64,000 nt of DNA from Chloroflexota bacterium (lineage in GTDB: Bacteria > Chloroflexota > Anaerolineae > Anaerolineales > Anaerolineaceae): positions 846,823 through 910,822 of the forward strand of contig SLTK01000007.1 of NCBI GenBank assembly GCA_004347695.1, read 5' to 3'. The notes under the pieces are model-generated. The model saw nothing but the letters and a program-made list of their open reading frames with translations, had not been told where the DNA came from and searched no databases. Below are positions 24,860 through 32,179 of this stretch, one piece after another. Each line of letters begins with the position of its first letter. The stretch's first letter is position 1. A program made the position numbers and the translations under genes.

Positions 24860-26578
24860 ATGACTAAGATCGCCATTGATCCGATCACTCGCATTGAAGG
24901 CCATTTACGCATCGAAGTGGAAGTGGACGGCGGCCAGGTGACCAAAGCCTGGAGCAGCAGTACCATGTTCCGCGGGATCGAGATCATCTTACAGGGGAGG
25001 GACCCACGCGAAGCGTGGACCTTTACACAGCGCATCTGCGGTGTTTGAACGACTGTACACGCACTCAGCTCCGTGCGAGCTGTCGAAGATGCCCTTGGGA
25101 TCAAGATCCCACCGAATGCCCGTTTGATCCGCAACATTATCGAAGCCATTCAATATGTGCAGGATCATGTTATTCATTTCTATCACCTGCATGCGCTGGA
25201 TTGGGTGGACATTGTCAGCGCACTGGAAGCAGACCCGCAGGCTACATCAGAATTGGCCCAATCCATCTCGGATTGGAGCAAATCCAGTGCGGATTACTTC
25301 AAAGGGGTGCAGGATAAACTCAAGCTGTATGTCTCCAGCGGCCAGTTAGGCCCGTTTGGCAATGCTTACTGGGGGCACCCGGCTTACAAGCTGCCACCCG
25401 AAGCCAATCTGATGGCGGTGGCGCACTACCTGGAAGCCCTGGACTGGCAGCGCGAAGTGATCAAGGCACATGCCATTCTGGGCGCAAAGAATCCGCATCT
25501 GCAGACTTACCTGGTAGGCGGTATGTCCATCCCGGTGGACCCCAACAGCCAGGCGGCGATCAACGCCGACAAAATTGCGCACTTGCAGTCATTGTTTGCC
25601 AAAGCCAAAGAATTCGTCGAAAAAGTCTATCTGCCGGATGTCCTGGCGGTCGCGCCCTTCTACCTGGATTGGACCACACTCGGCGAAGGCCTGGGCAACT
25701 TCATGTCCTACGGCGACTTCCCGCTGATCGACAATTTTGACCCCAATAAAGCCAGCGATCTGTTCATCCCGCGCGGCGTGATCCTTGACCGCGATCTGAG
25801 CACGGTGCACCCGCTCGACCCAGCCAGCATCACCGAATATGTTACACACTCCTGGTTCAAATACGATGACGAGTCCAAGGCCATGCACCCGGCAGAAGGT
25901 CAAACCAACCCCAATTACACCGGCCCCAAACCACCCTATGAGTTCCTCGAGGTCGAAGGCAAGTACTCCTGGCTTAAAGCACCGCGCTACGATGACAAAT
26001 CGATGGAAGTCGGACCGTTGGCGCGCATGTTGATCGCTTATGCTTCGGGGCATGAGCGGGTGAAATTCTGGGTGGACGCGGTGCTGAATAAATTGAACGC
26101 GCCCGCTACCGTATTATTTTCGACCCTGGGGCGCGTTGCCGCCCGCTGCGTGGAAACAATGGTACTGGCAGAACAGTTGGCTGGATGGACGAACGAACTG
26201 GCTGCCAATATCGCTGCCGGCGACCTGCGCATCCATGAAAATGATCACTGGGCGCCATCCACCTGGCCAGCCGAAGCCATGGGCTGGGGTTGGACCGAGG
26301 CCCCGCGCGGCGCGCTCGGGCATTGGATTCACATCAAAGACGGCAAGATTGCCAATTACCAGGCAATTGTGCCCTCTACCTGGAACGGGTCGCCGCGCGA
26401 TGCGCACGGCGTGCCGGGCGCGTACGAAGCCGCCCTGGTCGGGACGCCGGTGGCTGACCCCAACCAGCCGGTCGAAATTTTGCGCACCATCCATTCATTC
26501 GACCCCTGCATGGCCTGCGCCGTACACGTGCTCGATCCGGAAGGAAAGGAAATCACGAAAGTCATCGTGGCGGATTAG
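24860..26578 (+). CDS. [NiFe] hydrogenase large subunit with in-frame TGA at an L1 ligand (possible selenocysteine)
   Basis: 572 residues if the TGA at 25046-25048 (codon 63) is read through. The amino part ends in FTQRICGV, then TGA, then [17 protein letters not shown]. The family motif here is RxCGxCxxxH (L1), so the TGA stands exactly where the second L1 cysteine belongs. The rest is intact for 509 codons, including the L2 motif [11 protein letters not shown] with both cysteines and a 16-residue tail for the maturation protease. Known [NiFeSe] enzymes carry selenocysteine in L2, not L1. A SECIS-like hairpin lies 23 bases downstream. The alternative is a TGC-to-TGA mutation or base-calling error. 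The start ATG follows GGAGAG. Confidence 0.85.
25066..25082 (+). promoter_or_regulatory. Candidate bacterial SECIS hairpin
   Basis: Stem CAGCTC (25066-25071) pairs with GAGCTG (25077-25082) around the loop CGTGC. The loop begins 23 bases after the TGA, has G among its first two bases and contains GU, all within the usual limits for bacterial SECIS elements. A competing hairpin CGCAC/GTGCG (25060-25064 with 25073-25077) exists. The bulged U of the E. coli fdhF element is not obvious. Confidence 0.4.
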
Positions 26579-26584
26579 CGGTAA

Positions 26585-27049
26585 ATGACGAAAACCCTGG
26601 TTCTTGGCATTGGCAACCTGCTCCTCACGGATGACGGGGTAGGCATTCGCGCCATCCAGCTACTCGAAGAACGGTACACGCTGCCCGAGGAGGTCCTGGT
26701 TGTAGATGGGGGCACCTGCGGCCTGGATCTGCTGCAATTTTTGGAAGGCGTGGATCATCTGGTCATTATCGATGCTGCCAGGCTGGGCAAGACGCCTGGC
26801 AGCATTGCCCGCATGGAAGGCGCTCAGGTGCCCGCATACCTGGCACTCAAGACCTCGCCGCATGAAATCGGGCTGCCGGAACTGTTGTTCACTGCCCGCC
26901 TGACCGATATCTACCCGCCCAGAGTGGTCGTGCTGGGCATGCAGCCCGAGAGTATCGAAACATCGCTTGGGCTCACCCCTGCGGTGGCGGCACATCTGGA
27001 TGAACTGGTGGAAATGGCAGCCGTGGAAGTAGGCGCAGTAAAACGCTAA
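26585..27049 (+). CDS. Hydrogenase maturation endopeptidase (HybD/HyaD family)
   Basis: 154 residues. Blocks VLGIGNLLLTDDGVGIRAIQ at the amino end, DGGTCGLDLLQFLEG, VIIDAARLGKTPGS, and SPHEIGLPELL match the nickel-dependent proteases that cut the large subunit after the last ligand histidine. Putative nickel ligands are the acidic residue of LTDDG, the aspartate of VIIDA and the histidine of SPHE. It starts six bases after the large-subunit stop, so it matures the hydrogenase made by this operon. Its last bases overlap the end of the convergent glycosyltransferase gene. HypA-F genes are not in the window. Confidence 0.92.
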   Translation: MTKTLVLGIGNLLLTDDGVGIRAIQLLEERYTLPEEVLVVDGGTCGLDLLQFLEGVDHLVIIDAARLGKTPGSIARMEGAQVPAYLALKTSPHEIGLPELLFTARLTDIYPPRVVVLGMQPESIETSLGLTPAVAAHLDELVEMAAVEVGAVKR

Positions 27050-27936
27050 GGTTTCCTTGTCCCGACTATTTTTTCTTTGCGTACAGCATTAATCGACAAA
27101 GCAAACAGCAATTTAATGCCAATTCCCAGATAAACCAGTCCGTTTATCAGGAAGAAATATTCGCGCGCCAGGTGCTTGCGGTAATACAGGTAGAAGGAAT
27201 GATGCCAGGCATAAATTCCGCGGTAAGGGACAAAGCGCGAGCCGCCCAACCCGCCAAAGTGCGTGATCTGTGCCTGGGGAACGAAGAAAATCTTCCAGCC
27301 CGCCTTGCGCGCCCGAAAACAGAATTCAGCGTCTTCCTGGTAGGCAAAAAACTGTTCATCCAGGTAACCGATCTGCTCGATTAGCAAGCGGCTGATGAGC
27401 ATACAGGAACCCGAAACCGCTTCAACCTCGGCGATCTGGTCGTCGGGTAAATATTCCATCAGGTAGCGGCCAAAAAAACGGCTTTTGGGAAATAGCAAGG
27501 ACAGGCCAAGAATATAAGAGATGGCATCCCACGGGCGGGCTGCTGAACGGCGGCATTGCTTTTGCAGCGTCCCGTCGCGGTTGAGTACTTTTGGCGTACA
27601 AATCCCAACCTGCGGGTTGGCATCCATATAATCCACCAGCGTGTCGATCAACCCGGGGTGCAATAGCGTGTCCGGGTTTAATTGCATTAAGTAACGCCCA
27701 ACGCCAGCTTGCAGGGCCTGGTTCATCGGGCGGGTATACCCCAGATTGGAAGCGTTCGAAATGACCTTTATCTGGGGGTAATTATTTGCCAGCATTTCCA
27801 GGCTGCCATCACTGGAACCGTTATCGGTAATAATAACCTCGAAAGAATGCCGGACAGTGTCAGAAAATAATGAATCCAAACAATCCCGCAGCAAGTCGCG
27901 GGTGTTCATGGAAACAATGCAGACTGAAAGGTCCAT
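27046..27936 (-). CDS. Family 2 glycosyltransferase (rhamnosyltransferase-like)
   Basis: 296 residues from the ATG at 27936. GT-A fold blocks: SVCIVSMNTRDLLRDCLDSL, VIITDNGSSDGSLEML, NASNLGYTRPMNQAL, LMQLNPDTLLHPGLI (DxD-like), GSCMLISRLLIEQIGYLDEQ and FFAYQEDAEFCFRARKAGW. The carboxy end has one hydrophobic segment (about residues 255-280). Such enzymes add sugars, often rhamnose, to surface glycans, consistent with the rfb genes at 36145-40547. It is 5 bases from the preceding glycosyltransferase gene. Acceptor and donor are not certain. Confidence 0.88.
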   Translation of the reverse strand: MDLSVCIVSMNTRDLLRDCLDSLFSDTVRHSFEVIITDNGSSDGSLEMLANNYPQIKVISNASNLGYTRPMNQALQAGVGRYLMQLNPDTLLHPGLIDTLVDYMDANPQVGICTPKVLNRDGTLQKQCRRSAARPWDAISYILGLSLLFPKSRFFGRYLMEYLPDDQIAEVEAVSGSCMLISRLLIEQIGYLDEQFFAYQEDAEFCFRARKAGWKIFFVPQAQITHFGGLGGSRFVPYRGIYAWHHSFYLYYRKHLAREYFFLINGLVYLGIGIKLLFALSINAVRKEKIVGTRKP

Positions 27937-27941
27937 GAAAT

Positions 27942-29240
27942 TTACCGGTACGGGATCCAGCGGGCTGCGATACGCCGCAGTGTGATCCAAAGTTGTTTGA
28001 GCAAGGTCAATACCCCCCGGGATTGCAATGAATACATCCCCATTTTCGCCAGGGACGGAACATTTTCCCAGGCTACAGGCCAATTATACCGCTCCAGGGG
28101 GTCGCCGGGAATGGTTGAGAACTGCCAGCGGCCGGATTGTCCAAAATGGGCTGCGATTTGATTCAACATCTCCACCGCCTGCTGTGCCCGGTATTGCGGG
28201 GCATACAGCTCAAGCGCATCATTCCGCGCCGTTACGCCCAGAGCAGCCCGCCGTGCCGGATCGGCCAAAGCCGCCAGTGCGGCCTGCCAATCCCCCGCAG
28301 TGCGCGCCAGCAAGCCGTTCTCTCCGGGGCGGACAGCATACACAAAGGCATCCGTCGGGCTGGCAATGGTTGGCACACCCACCAGCGCCGCTTCCATGAA
28401 CTTGATTTCACTTTTGGATTGCGAAAACGGGTTGTCGGGGACCAGTGGAGCCAGGTTTACATCAATTTGTGTCAGCCAGAAAGGCAACTCGCGCCAGGGC
28501 ACCGGTTTGAAAGTGCGAACGCGATTCTCGAACGGCTGCCAGTCTGAAGTCAGATCCAGGTACCCGATGACCCATAATTCCGCCTCGGGAACGGCCCTCA
28601 ACGTTTCCATCAGGCCTGGCGCGATCATCGCAAAGTCGCGATTGTGGGTCGGTGTTCCGCTGGCATAACCGATAACATATTTGCCGTCCGGCTGCCGCTT
28701 TTGCGCCAACGCCCTAGTAGAAACTTCGATCATTTCCAGGTTGGCAGCATTGCGATGCACCCAGGCCGGTTTGCCGGTCTTGCGCACAACTTCGGCCAGA
28801 TAATCTGTGGAAGTGATGGCTCCATCGCTCACCAGGACAGTTTGCTTCTGGCGATCCATCTCCTGTTGGTAGAGCTGCGCGCGAATCGGGTCCTGGAAAT
28901 CAGGACTGTCGATCCACTGAAAAGCCGCCGGATCGAAGATAAGATCATCATGGTCAACCAGTACCAGTCCGGCGCGGCGCCGGACGGAATCGATCAACCG
29001 GGCAACAATTGGGTCATACGGAACACGGTGCAGTACCAGCACCTGGCATTTCTCTGCCTGCGATATGGCTCTGGCGTCAGAAACGTGGAACACGCTAACT
29101 TCCACTTCTGCCATGCGCAGCTGCTGGTACAGATGGAACGCCCGGTAGCGGCGCGTATCGCCTTTGGCGCCGGTGATGATGAGGATGGAGGGAGGTAATT
29201 CTGGTTTATGGGACAAAGCGGGGAATGAACATTTCTGCAA
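27942..29240 (-). CDS. Glycosyltransferase, GT4-like (GT-B fold)
   Basis: 432 residues. Amino domain: SILIITGAKGDTRRYRAFHL and LVLVDHDDLIFDP. Carboxy domain: KYVIGYASGTPTHNRDFAMI, LWVIGYLDLTSDW, WLTQIDVNLAPLVPDNPFSQ, KSEIKFMEAALVGVPTIASP and GENGLLARTAGDW. These match a group of GT4-like transferases found in O-antigen and spore-coat type glycan loci. The second half is similar in order to the protein at 31139 (both have xxTHNxD and FxQSKS/NQNKSxIKF blocks), so the two are distant paralogues. Operon with the GT2 gene that follows. Sugar specificity unknown. Confidence 0.85.
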   Translation of the reverse strand: MQKCSFPALSHKPELPPSILIITGAKGDTRRYRAFHLYQQLRMAEVEVSVFHVSDARAISQAEKCQVLVLHRVPYDPIVARLIDSVRRRAGLVLVDHDDLIFDPAAFQWIDSPDFQDPIRAQLYQQEMDRQKQTVLVSDGAITSTDYLAEVVRKTGKPAWVHRNAANLEMIEVSTRALAQKRQPDGKYVIGYASGTPTHNRDFAMIAPGLMETLRAVPEAELWVIGYLDLTSDWQPFENRVRTFKPVPWRELPFWLTQIDVNLAPLVPDNPFSQSKSEIKFMEAALVGVPTIASPTDAFVYAVRPGENGLLARTAGDWQAALAALADPARRAALGVTARNDALELYAPQYRAQQAVEMLNQIAAHFGQSGRWQFSTIPGDPLERYNWPVAWENVPSLAKMGMYSLQSRGVLTLLKQLWITLRRIAARWIPYR

Positions 29241-29472
29241 AGCTATGTGGAAGGGGAGAAGGGGTGGCTTAATGCTACTGCTGAACAGTTACACCTGAAA
29301 TATGTTTCATAAATATTATGACACGTGTTCGATAATGCGGTCAAACCATCAGGATATCCCAATTAACAATAACGGGATAACGGAATGTTATAGGCTTATG
29401 TTTCAAGAGGTATAATTCATTCCTGATTTGAATTCTTAATCAAAAACCACCGAGCAATTAAGTTCCCGTGCA

Positions 29473-30300
29473 ATGGTTACCAACGACACCATCTACGACA
29501 GCGCATCCAAAATATCCCCCGCGATTGATGAGTTGCGCGAGGTGTTTAAATACCGCGAGTTAATTTATCAATTAACCCGCCGTGATATTTTAACACGGTA
29601 TAAACGCTCGGTGTTGGGTATTGCCTGGACGATGCTCAACCCGCTGGGCATGATGTTGGTATTGACCTTCGCCTTTTCGAAAATATTTCGCTTTGAGACG
29701 GCCGGTAGCTATTCGACATTTGTATTAAGCGGTCTGATCGTCTGGAATTTTTTCTCGCAAACCACCACTGCCTGTATGAATAGTCTGGTTTGGGGCGGCG
29801 GTCTATTTCAGCGCATTTACATCCCGCGCGCCACCTTTGCCATTTCATCCATGTTCACCGGCGTGGTCAACTGGATGTTTTCTCTGGTTCCGCTTCTTGC
29901 GATTTTCCTGGTTATTGAAAAGCGCCTGCCTTGGACCATTATCACCTTCCCACTGGTGCTTGCACTGCTGTTCGCATTTTCATTAGGCGTGGGGCTGTTA
30001 TTATCTGCCATGGGCATCTACTTCCCGGACGTGGTGGAGATGTACCAGATCATCCTGGCTGCCTGGATGTACCTTACCCCTATTATTTATCCTGAAACAA
30101 TCGTTCCAGAGCAACTTCTATGGGTATTTAAACTTAACCCTATGTATTATTATGTGAAATTGTTCCGCTTCGCTGTTACTGACGGGATACTGCCGCCTTC
30201 AGCAGATTTGCTCCCGGCTGTAGCCTTCTCTCTGGTGGTTCTGGTCGTTGGCTGGGTTATTTTTTCCTACAAATCCAAGGAGTTCGCCTACCGGGCGTAA
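29473..30300 (+). CDS. Polysaccharide ABC transporter permease (Wzm/TagG/KpsM family)
   Basis: 275 residues with six membrane helices. Family blocks: YRELIYQLTRRDILTRYKRS, VLGIAWTMLNPLGMMLVLTF, LSGLIVWNFFSQTT, IYIPRATFAIS and the end AWMYLTPIIYPETIVPEQL and LNPMYYYVKLFR. Exports lipid-linked polysaccharide across the membrane together with the ATPase encoded four bases downstream. A TATAAT-like box near 29412 precedes it. The pair lies between two sets of glycosyltransferase genes, so its cargo should be the rhamnose-containing glycan of this locus. Confidence 0.92.
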   Translation: MVTNDTIYDSASKISPAIDELREVFKYRELIYQLTRRDILTRYKRSVLGIAWTMLNPLGMMLVLTFAFSKIFRFETAGSYSTFVLSGLIVWNFFSQTTTACMNSLVWGGGLFQRIYIPRATFAISSMFTGVVNWMFSLVPLLAIFLVIEKRLPWTIITFPLVLALLFAFSLGVGLLLSAMGIYFPDVVEMYQIILAAWMYLTPIIYPETIVPEQLLWVFKLNPMYYYVKLFRFAVTDGILPPSADLLPAVAFSLVVLVVGWVIFSYKSKEFAYRA

Positions 30301-30303
30301 CAA

Positions 30304-31056
30304 ATGGAACCATCTGACCACACCACCGCCATTCGCCTGGAAAATGTCTCGGTCGCATACCGGGTACCACACGAGCGCATCGGTACTTTAAAGGAATATG
30401 TGATCCGCTGGGCGCAGCGCCGGGTGAAATACGAGAAGTTTCTGGCGTTACATAATATCTCGCTCACCATCAACCGGGGCGAAATCGTCGGGTTGATCGG
30501 CCACAACGGCGCCGGCAAAAGCACACTGCTAAAATTGGTCTCGCGCGTCCTCACACCGACCTCCGGGCGGGTATGGGTTTGCGGGAAAGTTGCACCGTTG
30601 CTGGAACTGGGGGCAGGTTTTCATCCCGAACTGACCGGACGCGAAAATATTTACCTCAATGGAGCGATCCTGGGTTATACCCGCAAGGAAATGGATCAGA
30701 AAGCTGAACGAATTATCGATTTCGCTGAACTGGGCGAGTTCATCGATGCACCCATCCGGACCTATTCCTCGGGCATGTGGGCGCGACTGGGATTTGCTGT
30801 AGCCACTGACTCCAAACCCGATATCCTGATCCTGGACGAGGTCATGTCCGTCGGCGATGAAGCATTTCAGCGAAAAAGCGAAGCCAGGATGAGATCGTAT
30901 TTTGAAATGGGCGCGACCATACTGCTGGTCTCGCACAATATGGATCTGATCGAGAAACTATGCACCCGGGCAGTTTGGCTGGATCATGGAGTTATAAAAA
31001 GCGCTGGATCGCCTCAGGAAACCATCCGGGGATATCTGGGAGTCCAATTGGCGTAG
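30304..31056 (+). CDS. Polysaccharide ABC transporter ATPase (Wzt/TagH family)
   Basis: 250 residues. Walker A GLIGHNGAGKSTLLKLVSRV, signature YSSGMWARLGFAVA, Walker B ILILDEVMSVGDEAF and the switch histidine in LLVSHNMDLIEKLC. The block ELGAGFHPELTGRENIYLNG is typical of the Wzt/KpsT branch. It lacks the carboxy glycan-binding domain seen in Wzt proteins that select modified chain ends, so export is probably coupled to synthesis or to a separate recognition factor. Starts three bases after the permease stop. Confidence 0.93.
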   Translation: MEPSDHTTAIRLENVSVAYRVPHERIGTLKEYVIRWAQRRVKYEKFLALHNISLTINRGEIVGLIGHNGAGKSTLLKLVSRVLTPTSGRVWVCGKVAPLLELGAGFHPELTGRENIYLNGAILGYTRKEMDQKAERIIDFAELGEFIDAPIRTYSSGMWARLGFAVATDSKPDILILDEVMSVGDEAFQRKSEARMRSYFEMGATILLVSHNMDLIEKLCTRAVWLDHGVIKSAGSPQETIRGYLGVQLA

Positions 31057-31138
31057 CAAATGTTCTGCACAGCTTAATAATGCTGGCCACTGGCTTATAC
31101 ATTTTCACTGCCAAAATCACTGTAAAACCAAACTGGTA

Positions 31139-32179
31139 TTAGCAATTCAATAACAGTTCTCTATATTCTGAAATCCCTTTGTGCAGAATCCGATCAGAAA
31201 AGAGATAATGAGAAGCCTTCCTGGCCGTAGATTCTCGCAAAATTCGGTCGTTATACATTGCATTCAATGCTGTTAACCAGCTATCAGTAGTATTAGGCGC
31301 CAAGGTCCCTTTCGACTGAACGGTGGGGCGATAGATGGGAACGTCACTGAATATCCCGGGCACGCCATTTGCCGCGTAATCCAGAAACTTGATATCGGAT
31401 TTGTTTTGGTTAAATTCGTTTTCCTGAAGGGGCGCGATGGCCAAATCCCAATCGACGGACGATGTCCACCAGAGATAAAATAACGGGTATTCAATTTCCT
31501 CGGGTTGCGGAGCGGCTACCCGATATTTTAGATGATCGATAAATGGAAGTGTTTTGAAATTTTGATTATTTTGCACGCCGATAAATTCATAAACCACTTC
31601 TGGATGGTCACTTTGTAATTTGTGAAGAGCTGGCAGCACCACACCTAAATCCTCATTATGGGTTGAAGTCCCCATGTACCCGATTACAAATGCGCTTTTG
31701 AGGGAATTTCCTCGCCGGTTTCGAACAATTAGCCTCTCGTCCAGGTAATTGGGGATCACTGCACAGCGTGAGTGATGAACGAAGAGCCTGCTTTTCAAAG
31801 CTTCTGTTGTGACAACGGTGAGGTCTGCTGTTTCAAGATAATGGCGAAAAACAAGAGAGTCGGTAGCAGTGTATCCTTTTGTAAGAACTGCTGGTGACGA
31901 TAAATCATCATCCGCAAAATATATAAAATAAGCGCCCAAATCTTTTATGGCGCTCACCAATCTTTCCGCCTTTTCTCTGGATACATTTTGTCTGTCGCCA
32001 AGGCGATCCAGAATAACTAAATCTGTGGGACGATTCAAGAGAGTCGGCGTAAATACGACATCGACTTCTTCTGACAGTCCCGGGTGACTGAAGGGGCGCA
32101 GCAAGCGAATGTATGAACTTGAAAATGGCCGGTAATCTGGCCCATGCTCATAGAGAACTTGAACTCGCAATCTTTTCAC
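31139..32179 (-). CDS. Glycosyltransferase, GT4-like
   Basis: 346 residues. Blocks: VLYEHGPDYRPFSSSYIRLL at the amino end, YFIYFADDDLSSPAVLTKGY, AVIPNYLDERLI, FVIGYMGTSTHNEDLGVVLP, DLAIAPLQENEFNQNKSDIK, FLDYAANGVPGIFSDVPIYR. It shares the THNxD and NQNKSxIKFxDYAA/MEAA blocks with the protein at 27942. The ATG overlaps the stop of the 982-residue glycosyltransferase gene by four bases. Its base composition is clearly more AT-rich than the flanking housekeeping genes. Donor sugar unknown. Confidence 0.82.
   Translation of the reverse strand: MKRLRVQVLYEHGPDYRPFSSSYIRLLRPFSHPGLSEEVDVVFTPTLLNRPTDLVILDRLGDRQNVSREKAERLVSAIKDLGAYFIYFADDDLSSPAVLTKGYTATDSLVFRHYLETADLTVVTTEALKSRLFVHHSRCAVIPNYLDERLIVRNRRGNSLKSAFVIGYMGTSTHNEDLGVVLPALHKLQSDHPEVVYEFIGVQNNQNFKTLPFIDHLKYRVAAPQPEEIEYPLFYLWWTSSVDWDLAIAPLQENEFNQNKSDIKFLDYAANGVPGIFSDVPIYRPTVQSKGTLAPNTTDSWLTALNAMYNDRILRESTARKASHYLFSDRILHKGISEYRELLLNC

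Noticed and set aside
25073-26578. The second part of the hydrogenase large subunit as a separate gene starting at an internal ATG
   Set aside because: It would lack the L1 motif, has no ribosome site, and the sequence on both sides of the TGA is continuous family sequence.
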